A stretch of DNA of 64,000 bases from CBDFGQ01 sp965247295 (GTDB lineage Bacteria; Chloroflexota; Dehalococcoidia; Lucifugimonadales; JAGWBF01), in assembly GCA_965247295.1 (NCBI GenBank), contig CBDFGQ010000005.1, positions 62,001 to 126,000 on the forward strand, given 5' to 3'. Made by a program: the position numbers and the translations under genes. Position 1 is the first letter of the stretch. Every line of letters starts with the position of its first letter. The notes below the pieces were generated by a model, which had not been told where the DNA came from, searched no databases, and saw nothing but the letters and a program-made list of their open reading frames with translations. Of the stretch, positions 19,906 to 26,714 are shown piece after piece.

Positions 19906-20937
19906 CTACGGGATGGTTTCTTCCTCGTCCTCCACCGAACCTTCCTCGCCACCAGCTACAACGGCCCCGGACAGGCCATCGTCTCCAGCCATCACCTCGT
20001 CCCCATGGTCCTCTGAAACGGACCCAGCGTCGGTGGCTAACACGACCTCCGGCAGTCCTTCCTCATCACCCCCAATATTCTCCTCGGGCCGGTCTTCCAG
20101 AATGGCTTCACCGCTAGCAAATGCCTCGGCCTCCATCATGGCCGCCTGCTCGGCTTTGATTGTGGCCTCTCTCTCCTGCTCGGCCTGGAGGGCGGCCTCC
20201 CTCTCCTGCTCGGCGGCTTCTCTCTCCCGTAGGCCATCAAGGACCGCATCGGCGATGCGGCTCGACATGAGGCGGATGGAACGTATGGCGTCGTCGTTGC
20301 CTGGGATAGGGATGGTAACCTGTCGGGGGTCGCAGTTGCTGTCCACCACGGCTACTACGGGGATGCCTATTCGGCGAGCTTCCGCCACGCAGATGTCTTC
20401 CTTTTCCAGGTCAATCACAAATAGGGCTTGGGGAAGGCCTTTCAAATCCCTAATGCCCCCGAAGTATTTCTGGAGGCGCTCCAGCTTTTCATCCATCTTC
20501 AAGGACTCTTTCTTGGTAAGTACCTGGAATTCCCCCTTCTCTTTGCTATTCTCCATCTTGACCATGTACCCGATACGGGAGCTGATGGTCTGGAAATTGG
20601 TGAGTGTCCCACCTAGCCACCGCTGGTTCACGTAGGGCATCCCACAGCGCTTGGCTTCCGTCTCTATCGACTCCTGGGCCTGCTTCTTTGTGCCCACAAA
20701 AAGAACGTCGCCTCCTTCGGCGACGAGCTGTCTTACGGCCTTGCGGGCCTCTTCCAGTAGAACCAGTGTCTGCTGGAGGTCTATGATGTGGATACCGTTG
20801 CGATGGGTGAAGATGTAGCGTTTCATGTGCGGGTTCCACCGCCGTGTCTGATGCCCAAAGTGGACTCCCGCCTCTAGCAGCGACTTCATGGTTACTGGCT
20901 CGCGTCTGATCGGTGGGCTTTCCTCCCCTTGTACCAT
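19906..20937 (-). CDS. rpsB: 30S ribosomal protein S2 with long acidic C-terminal extension
   Basis: Small-subunit ribosomal protein. Residues about 15-245 are normal S2: SLLEAGVHFGHQTRRWNPHM, YIFTHRNGIHIIDLQQT, RWLGGTLTNFQT and DSNCDPRQVTIPIPGNDDAI. After that come about 95 extra residues: an alternating Glu/Ala/Arg helix (EREAAEQEREAALQAEQERE), then a very acidic, low-complexity tail ending EDEEETIP. The start at 20937 is chosen because S2 homology begins shortly after it; 25 upstream codons in the leader are unlikely to be coding. First gene of the ten-gene minus cluster, with its own promoter and leader. Confidence 0.95.
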   Translation of the reverse strand: MVQGEESPPIRREPVTMKSLLEAGVHFGHQTRRWNPHMKRYIFTHRNGIHIIDLQQTLVLLEEARKAVRQLVAEGGDVLFVGTKKQAQESIETEAKRCGMPYVNQRWLGGTLTNFQTISSRIGYMVKMENSKEKGEFQVLTKKESLKMDEKLERLQKYFGGIRDLKGLPQALFVIDLEKEDICVAEARRIGIPVVAVVDSNCDPRQVTIPIPGNDDAIRSIRLMSSRIADAVLDGLREREAAEQEREAALQAEQEREATIKAEQAAMMEAEAFASGEAILEDRPEENIGGDEEGLPEVVLATDAGSVSEDHGDEVMAGDDGLSGAVVAGGEEGSVEDEEETIP

Positions 20938-20978
20938 AGAACCTGCCTTTCCGTATGTTTGTACCCTGGCCAACTGAA

Positions 20979-21038
20979 GGCCTGTCCTAGCGCCCCAGCG
21001 GGCTATGCCCACTCCTCTCTGAAGCGTAGGGACAGGCC
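20979..21038 (-). ncRNA. Structured rpsB leader (putative S2 autoregulatory element)
   Basis: The transcript between the rpsB promoter and the rpsB ATG contains a perfect 9-bp stem, GGCCTGTCC paired with GGACAGGCC, with arms at 21030-21038 and 20979-20987. Inside it is a smaller hairpin, GTGGGC-ATA-GCCCGC. In several phyla S2 represses its own operon through a leader of this kind. Assignment to that class here is an inference from position and structure, not from a motif match. Confidence 0.55.
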
Positions 21039-21085
21039 ACCTGGGGCCACGAAATCACTCATTCTCGTTGGGAATTCCAGCAGTG

Positions 21086-21114
21086 AGTATAGCACAGCCC
21101 CCATTCCCAATCAA
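21086..21114 (-). promoter_or_regulatory. Promoter of the rpsB-tsf-pyrH-frr-uppS cluster
   Basis: Reading leftward, TTGATT at 21114-21109 and TATACT at 21091-21086 are 17 nt apart, a strong sigma-70 arrangement. Transcription would start near 21079, giving a leader of about 140 nt before the rpsB ATG. Confidence 0.75.
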
Positions 21115-21139
21115 CCGGCACGTTCCTTCCGGCTCCGAG

Positions 21140-22036
21140 CTAGGCCAAAACAGGCATCACCTTGCTGGCCAGCATCTTCATGGTGGCCAGCAAGGTCCCC
21201 ACATCCCCCGTATTGGGGGCCAGGACGATCCTGGTCACCCCCAGTTCCTCGAAACGCCGCGAGTTACGCACGATCTCCTCTGGTTCCGTACCCAACGAGT
21301 AGCGAGGATGCGTGGTGGACGTGTGTCCACCGGGGGCCTCGAGCTCCAGTCTGATGGAGACGGGAATACGCGAAGGGTCCCTGCCGGCCGCCAGAGCCCG
21401 TCGCCGAAGGTAGCCGATCCCCTCTTCCAGTGTTTCCGGCGCCAGGTTGGATGGGTGCCAGCCATCGCCCGAGCGCACCACCCGACGGATCGCGGCGTGA
21501 CTGGCGCCGCCTATCAGGAGCGGAATGTGCGGCTTCTGCCGGGGTTTGGGCGCGAAACCCATTCCAGAGAAGCGATGGTACTTGCCCCGATGGCTGGGCT
21601 CCTCCTCCGTCCAAAGCGCCTTCATTACGGCGATTGACTCATCGCTTATAGACCCCCTCTCGGAAAAGGGGCTGCCCATCGCGTCCAGCTCCTCCTCAAT
21701 TACCCCCACTCCAACGCCAAGTATCAGCCTCCCGCCGGAGATTACATCCAGGGTCGCCGCTATTTTCGCCAGCCTGATGGGATTGTGGTAAGGTAGCACC
21801 AACACGGAGGTACCAAGCCCCACCCTGCTCGTTATCGCCGCCACATAGGTGAGCACGGTGAGGGGCTCGTAGTAGGGCCTGGCTCCGATACGCTCGTGCA
21901 CGTAACTAACGTTGAATACGTGTTCGCTTACCCACACGGAGTCGAACCCTAACTCCTCGGCCCTGGTAGCCACCTTGAAGACGTCGTGCACGTCCTCTAG
22001 GCCCCAGTGATTGGGTATGCAAATACCGAACTCCAT
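21140..22036 (-). CDS. LLM-class F420/FMN-dependent oxidoreductase
   Basis: Luciferase-like monooxygenase superfamily TIM barrel, 298 residues. It contains EFGICIPNHWGLEDV at the start, AEELGFDSVWVSEHVF, the VLVLPYHNPIRLAKIAATLD stretch with the usual cis-peptide region, and GGRLILGVGVG. The pattern resembles probable F420-dependent TIGR03619-type proteins, but neither cofactor nor substrate can be fixed. Monocistronic by position: divergent dcd is 200 nt away and rpsB starts 200 nt downstream. Confidence 0.88.
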   Translation of the reverse strand: MEFGICIPNHWGLEDVHDVFKVATRAEELGFDSVWVSEHVFNVSYVHERIGARPYYEPLTVLTYVAAITSRVGLGTSVLVLPYHNPIRLAKIAATLDVISGGRLILGVGVGVIEEELDAMGSPFSERGSISDESIAVMKALWTEEEPSHRGKYHRFSGMGFAPKPRQKPHIPLLIGGASHAAIRRVVRSGDGWHPSNLAPETLEEGIGYLRRRALAAGRDPSRIPVSIRLELEAPGGHTSTTHPRYSLGTEPEEIVRNSRRFEELGVTRIVLAPNTGDVGTLLATMKMLASKVMPVLA

Positions 22037-22234
22037 TTCGACCTCCCGCGTCGCGCCGAGTCTTGTGCCCTAACCGCGCAGGGCCATTTTAACCCTTTGA
22101 GGCCGCGACGCCAAAGGGCGATCGCCATACCCCTGTGGTAGGGGGTAGAACCTTGGGTGCCCGACTCAGCCCGCCTATGCTAGAATTCCAGGGTCAGCCC
22201 AGCATTGGGGCAGATCAGTCGCGGGGTGAACCGG

Positions 22235-22771
22235 ATGGCTTCTACAGCAATACCTTTGGGCGGTGTCCTGGACAGGGCGAGCATATCGGAACTGGTGGCG
22301 TCCTCCAACCCCCTGGTTGATGGCTACCTGGACCTGGAGGCCCAGCTACAGCCCAATGGATTCGACCTGACGCTAAAGGACGTGGCCGAATACACTTCGG
22401 CTGGCCAGGTGGGGCCTGGGACGGGCCGCGCACATCTTCCTCAGTCCAGCCCCCGTCTATTTGATCTCGACGGCTTCATGAATCTGTCCGGAGGAGCTTA
22501 CGTAATCACCCTCAACGAGGTAATAAACCTACCCCTTGACCTCATGGCATTGGCCCTGCCCCGCTCCAGCCTTCTCCGCTGCGGAGCAGCCATCCATACG
22601 GCGGTCTGGGACGCCGGGTACCATGGGCGCTCACAGGCATTATTGAGTGTCCACAACCCCTTTGGATTCCGGCTCGCAAAGGACGCCCGGATTTTGCAGA
22701 TGGTATTCTTACGGCTCGCGAGGTCTGTGGAGGCGGGCTATGAAGGAAGGTTCCAGGAGGAAAATTTGTGA
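22235..22771 (+). CDS. dcd: dCTP deaminase / dUTPase family protein
   Basis: Trimeric dUTPase-fold enzyme converting dCTP to dUTP, or to dUMP if bifunctional. The 178-residue product has LQPNGFDLTLKDV near the start, ALPRSSLLRCGAAIHTAVWD (signature with nucleotide-binding Arg-Ser-Ser) and GYHGRSQALLSVHNP. Its level of divergence leaves open a dUTPase role. The start is uncertain: ATG at 22235 is used, and a TTG ten codons upstream is open. TenA begins 18 nt downstream. Confidence 0.8.
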   Translation: MASTAIPLGGVLDRASISELVASSNPLVDGYLDLEAQLQPNGFDLTLKDVAEYTSAGQVGPGTGRAHLPQSSPRLFDLDGFMNLSGGAYVITLNEVINLPLDLMALALPRSSLLRCGAAIHTAVWDAGYHGRSQALLSVHNPFGFRLAKDARILQMVFLRLARSVEAGYEGRFQEENL

Positions 22772-22789
22772 CCAGGGGGAGACTACGGC

Positions 22790-23446
22790 ATGGAGGGTAG
22801 TTTTTCCGCCGGTCTGCGTGCAGAGGCAGCCCCCATATGGCAGAAGATTTTCAGCCACCCGTTCCTGAAGGAGCTGCAACACGGGACCCTCCCGCTGGAG
22901 AAGTTCCGCTACTATCTGGCCCAAGACTACCTTTACCTGGAGGGATTCGGCAGAGCCGTAGCCCTGGCCCTGGCCAAGGCTCCCGACTCCCATAACCTGG
23001 AGCTTCTATCTCGGCGAGTCATCACTCCAGTGGAGCGTCCCTTTCACCAGGTACTTTTTTCCGCGGTGGGTATATCCATGCAGCAGGTGGAGCTTTTCCG
23101 CCACTCGCCAACCAACCTGGCCTACATTAACCACATGATCAGGACGGCTTCCCTTGGCGGGCTTGGGCAGACGGCGGCGGCCCTGCTCCCGTGCCCCTGG
23201 AGCTATCACGAGTTGGGCACGCTGCTAGAGCCCGTAGCGCACCCCGTGTATAGCAAATGGCACGCGCCGTACAACGAGGGGCTGCTGGAGGAGAGCGCCA
23301 GTGCCTGGCGGGCATTCCTGGACCAGGAGGCAGCCGAATCCGGCTCACGAGAGCGGGAGGCCATGCGGGAGGCCTTCCTTACCAGCAGCCGCTACGAATA
23401 CCTCTTCTGGGAAATGGCCTACACGCAGGAAAGCTGGCCGGTCTAG
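22790..23446 (+). CDS. TenA family (thiaminase II-like) protein
   Basis: All-helical TenA-like protein, 218 residues. LPCPWSYHELG matches the TenA motif P-C-x-W-x-Y, which holds the catalytic cysteine used to hydrolyse amino-HMP in thiamine salvage. Also visible are YYLAQDYLYLEGFGRAVALA and the C-terminal YEYLFWEMAYTQESW with the conserved Glu. Coupled to dcd by an 18 nt gap. The stop codon overlaps that of the convergent LLM gene on the palindrome TCTAGA. Confidence 0.88.
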   Translation: MEGSFSAGLRAEAAPIWQKIFSHPFLKELQHGTLPLEKFRYYLAQDYLYLEGFGRAVALALAKAPDSHNLELLSRRVITPVERPFHQVLFSAVGISMQQVELFRHSPTNLAYINHMIRTASLGGLGQTAAALLPCPWSYHELGTLLEPVAHPVYSKWHAPYNEGLLEESASAWRAFLDQEAAESGSREREAMREAFLTSSRYEYLFWEMAYTQESWPV

Positions 23447-24558
23447 ACTACCATGGCATGGGAGATACGGTCCCGGAGCGCTGGCACCACATCCTCGGCG
23501 ATCCTGCGGCACTCCTCCACGTGGGGAAACCCCGACAGAATGAACTCGTCCATACCCAGTCTCCAGTAGGCCAGCAGCTCTTCCACAACCTGCTCCGGCT
23601 CGCCCACGATGGCGGTCCCACAGTTGACCCGGACCTCCGAGAGCCCATTCCATAGGTGGGGTCCCAGCCTGTGGTCCGGGGCCTGGCGGGCCTGGGCACG
23701 CTGCCCCACCATAGGCGTGCCGACGATGGCAGACCGGCGTTGCTCCTTTACCTGGGGCTCGGCATGGGCAATGAGCTCGTTGGCCGCATCCCATGCCTCC
23801 GATTCCGTGTCACGCACCACAAGGTGCGTTCGGAGCCCGAAGGCGGGATGACGCCCGGCGCTGGCGTATTGGCGGCGGAGGGAATCCAGCCGCCCGGCGG
23901 TAGACTCCAACGGCTCGATCCAGCTCAGGTGGAGGTCCGCCTGCCGCCCCGACAGCGCCATCGCCTGTTCCGAGACGCCGCCCAGGTAGAATCGCGGCCC
24001 CTCACCCTCGGGGGAAGGGGAGCAATAGGCCCCCTCCAGTCGATAATGCTCGCCTCGGAAGGTCACGGGGCCTGGCTCACTCCAAAGCCTACGGCAGGCC
24101 GCGATAAACTCCTCTGCGCGAGCGTAGCGGGTGGCGTGGTCGCTCACCTCCCCAAACCGCTCGAAGTCGCCCTGAATGCCACCCGGTACCACGTTCAGGT
24201 CCAGCCGTCCTCCCGAGATTTGGTCGAAGGCCGCGGCCATCTGGGCAAAGAGGCCCAGCGACACGAAGCCCGGCCGGACAGCCACCAGGAACCGTATTCT
24301 CCTGGTCACTGCGGCCAAGGCGGTGGCCGTGGTCCAGGTCTCGGCCAAGGGGGCATCCTCTCCAAAGAGGCCGTTGGCGAAGCGGGTAGGGATGAGGAGG
24401 GAGTAGAAGCCGCACTCCTCGGCCGTCTCCACCACCTGCCGTAGATAATCGAAGGTGGGCGGCCGTTGGGCCCGCAGGGTGCCTGCCCGGGCCCCGTCCC
24501 CATCTATGGGGATGAACCAGTCGAAGCGGGGTTCTGGGCGATCTGAAAGGGATTCCAG
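23443..24558 (-). CDS. Alkanesulfonate monooxygenase-like LLM oxidoreductase, CTG start
   Basis: SsuD-like FMN-dependent TIM barrel. From the annotated GTG-type start at 24435 the product would be 330 residues, but the frame stays clearly coding upstream (PRFDWFIPIDGDGAR, then RPPTFDYLRQVVETAE), which is the normal N-terminus of this family. The only plausible initiator for the full protein is CTG at 24558, six nt after GGAGG; no ATG, GTG or TTG occurs in frame upstream. That gives 371 residues, the usual family length. Near residue 180 the frame reads CSPSPEGEGPRF, encoded by a CCCTCACCCTCGGGGGAAGGGG repeat. Substrate is unknown. Confidence 0.82.
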   Translation of the reverse strand: MESLSDRPEPRFDWFIPIDGDGARAGTLRAQRPPTFDYLRQVVETAEECGFYSLLIPTRFANGLFGEDAPLAETWTTATALAAVTRRIRFLVAVRPGFVSLGLFAQMAAAFDQISGGRLDLNVVPGGIQGDFERFGEVSDHATRYARAEEFIAACRRLWSEPGPVTFRGEHYRLEGAYCSPSPEGEGPRFYLGGVSEQAMALSGRQADLHLSWIEPLESTAGRLDSLRRQYASAGRHPAFGLRTHLVVRDTESEAWDAANELIAHAEPQVKEQRRSAIVGTPMVGQRAQARQAPDHRLGPHLWNGLSEVRVNCGTAIVGEPEQVVEELLAYWRLGMDEFILSGFPHVEECRRIAEDVVPALRDRISHAMVV

Positions 24559-24758
24559 TGTGCACCTCCGAAGCCGATGTACTGCGCTTGAAACGCGTGT
24601 TTACATCCTAAGTTTTTGAGGGGCCCAGGTCAACCGTGGCCTGGATAGAGAGAGGACCTGCAGGCTATGACAAGGCCAGCACACAACCGACCCCTGTGGA
24701 GATTTGCACCGGGGAGAGCTATACTGTGCACGCCCAGTAAGAGCTCAGGAGGTGGAAG
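24559..24758. other. Divergent intergenic region
   Basis: About 200 nt between the LLM start and the broken GYD gene. A TATACT near 24720-24725 could be a -10 box, but no good -35 accompanies it. I see no gene or RNA. Confidence 0.4.
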
Positions 24759-25085
24759 ATGGCACGCTTTATGGTGCAGTTCTCGTACGGCAGCGAAGCC
24801 GTATCCAACATGGTCCAGAATCCCCAGGACAGGGCTGCGGTAGTACGCAGGCTGGTCGAAGGCTGAGGTGGCAAGCTGGAATCCTTCTACTTCAGCTTCG
24901 GCGATTACGACGGCGTGGCCATCGCGGAAGCCCCGGACAACGTTACTATGGCGGCGCTTTCGATGGCTATAACCTCAACGGGGTCGTTCAGCGCCTTCAA
25001 GACCACCGTCCTCATACCCATGGATGAAGCCGTGGAGGCAATGAAGAAGGCGGGAACCCTCGACTACCGCCCGCCCAGCACGTAG
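24759..25085 (+). pseudogene. GYD-domain protein interrupted by in-frame TGA
   Basis: A small GYD-family alpha/beta protein. AGGAGG precedes the ATG, and the frame reads MARFMVQFSYGSEAVSNMVQ and continues to LVEG, where codon 36 (24864-24866) is TGA. Without any shift, the frame then continues with GGKLESFYFSFGDYDGVAIA and AEAPDN to a TAG at 25083-25085, giving a complete 108-position GYD domain. The stop lies directly before the conserved Gly-Gly-Lys. A hairpin follows at 24873-24898. Options are a recent nonsense mutation, a sequencing error, or recoding (selenocysteine or readthrough). I favour mutation but cannot exclude recoding. Confidence 0.8.
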
Positions 25086-25088
25086 GCT

Positions 25089-25259
25089 CTATCGGCCGTC
25101 AAGGGGGTTAACTAGGGGCGACACGGGGAGCAGGGCCAGGAGTGGATCTAGGTCCTCCGTTCGGACCTTGCTCTTCCACAGGTATCTGGCCAGCAGGAGC
25201 ACCAGTCCACCCAGGACGGCGCCGAGTATCCACTGCTTCCCAGTTGGCCTTCTCTTCAT
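25089..25259 (-). CDS. Small single-span membrane protein
   Basis: A 56-residue open frame starting at ATG 25259 with GGAGG 8 nt upstream. It starts MKRRPTGKQW, has a hydrophobic segment (ILGAVLGGLVLLLARYLW, residues 11-28) and ends in a proline-rich tail. This is a typical one-helix inner-membrane protein with positive charges inside. The function is not recognisable. It is convergent with the GYD gene, 3 nt apart. Confidence 0.6.
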   Translation of the reverse strand: MKRRPTGKQWILGAVLGGLVLLLARYLWKSKVRTEDLDPLLALLPVSPLVNPLDGR

Positions 25260-25345
25260 GGCCCCGCCTCCAACTTCTTAGGAACGAACCGCGGTAGTGG
25301 TCAATTGCTCGTAGTCTGGAGCAGCGCGTATCTCCACCGATAGTA

Positions 25346-25358
25346 TAAAAGTGGGCGT
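25346..25358. repeat. 13-nt sequence shared with 26656-26668
   Basis: TAAAAGTGGGCGT occurs here and at 26656, each time just beyond the 3' end of a minus-strand disrupted gene. See the findings. Confidence 0.5.
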
Positions 25359-25380
25359 CACCCTTAAATCAGGCGTGCTA

Positions 25381-26449
25381 TCACTCGGCCCATCTCCAGC
25401 CCAGGTCGTCTACAACAAGGGTGTGGGCATCGCCTGTATACGTCAGCACCGCACTTCTGAAGGTGGAGTTTGCAGGAGCCGTGACCTTCCACAGTTGCCA
25501 GTCCTTCGTGGTGGGCCTGGAGTCGGAGGCGATCATGGAGCCCGTGGCATCGGGCCCGTCGTAGCCATGCAGAAACAGGGTGTAGCTGCCAAAGTCGCTG
25601 CCACAGATACAGCCGAAGAACCAAACCTCCGAAACGGGGTGGTCGAAGCTGATCACCTCCGGCAACCACGGAACGCCGCCGTTGGCCATGGTGGCTATGC
25701 TGCTACCTGCCAGGAAGTAGTCGCCTGTGCTGTGGGAGGAGGTCTCCAGATTGCTGCACTCGTGGAGCACCGCCAGGCCGTTCACCGCAGAATCCCCGCT
25801 GAAGGTCACGCCCTGGGAGTGGAGATACTCGTCCCTCAAAGGATTGGCATTGGAAAAGAGGCACAGCTGTCCCAGTCCGGGGTCCTCGAAGTCAATATCG
25901 CCGGTTGTCATGGGGTCAGGGAACCCCGCAGCACTGAAGATGATCGTCGTCTGCTTGGTCCCCAGAGAGGGTAAGTTGTCTCCCGACGCGGGCAGTAAGG
26001 CCAGGCCCAGCCAGCCCATCACCATGTCTCCCGTAAGGCCGGTTGGTTTCAGAACGAAGGCGTTGCCGGGCGCGGGCGCCATTTCCTCAGCTGTGAGGCC
26101 AAAAAGGGGAGAGGAGGTCGCCGCTGAGATCGCCTGAGACTACCACACGTTGTTGGAGGCTGGAAAAGTTCTTCACGGCGATCCGTAGTTTGGGGATGGG
26201 AGGGGCGCCCCAGTAGTCCAGCAGGACCGTCCCAAAGTTTATGTTGTCGCCGCTTGCCAGAGGAGGCGTCGTCAGGCTGCCGTCGCCGGAGACCAGGTAT
26301 ATATCGATGGGGTCTCCAATGAAGGAGAGGGCCACGCCTACCCGGAGTTGTGTCCTGAAGGTCCCGTGGCCGGCGAAGATCGCACCACCAGCCAGAAGTG
26401 TCGCCACCACCAGCGCCACGGCCACCTTTGCAGTAAGGATGTTCTTCAA
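25381..26449 (-). pseudogene. Secreted protein broken by a one-base frameshift
   Basis: Two open frames (26449-26087 and 26082-25381) read as one gene. The first starts MKNILTAKVAVALVVATLLA, a signal peptide, and ends in frame 1 at GDLLSPFWPHS. In the other frame the same DNA reads FGLTAEEMAPAPGNAFV, which continues into the second part. Removing one T from the run of five at about 26103-26107 joins them into a protein of about 355 residues. The second half holds FEDPGLGQLCLFSN, SQGVTFSG, a CICGSDFGSYTLFLHGYDG segment and VLTYTGDAHTLVVDDLGW, resembling extracellular beta-sandwich domains with a 'GVTFSG' motif. Function unknown. Confidence 0.72.
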
Positions 26450-26714
26450 CGATACACCCTCCCATCTCTGGCCGCAGACTCAGCCGATGGCAAAATCTAG
26501 CCGTGCTCAGAACGACCCCCGGCCTCCCATTCCCGATGACTGCGGGAGTATAAACACAATCCGAAAGTTTGTCAAACGGGGTGTCTCATTCTATATCCAA
26601 GGGCTGCATTGAGTCGAAAACCGGCTAAAGTAGGGGTACTTGAGGACGTCTTCAGTAAAAGTGGGCGTTGGACACCATAGCCCACCTGTTCCTTGTATGA
26701 CGGGACCCGTCTCA
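26450..26714. other. Intergenic region, no gene seen
   Basis: About 265 nt of lower GC between the frameshifted secreted-protein gene and the lipoprotein gene, both reading leftward. It should contain the promoter of the secreted-protein gene, but I find no convincing hexamers. The 13-nt repeat copy is at 26656-26668. Confidence 0.4.
26656..26668. repeat. 13-nt sequence shared with 25346-25358
   Basis: Second copy of TAAAAGTGGGCGT, about 50 nt beyond the stop of the lipoprotein gene. Confidence 0.5.

Noticed and set aside
24759..25085. Genome-wide reassignment of TGA (for example to Gly or Trp)
   Set aside because: TGA serves as the normal stop in nusB, nuoD, dcd, nuoM and others in the window.
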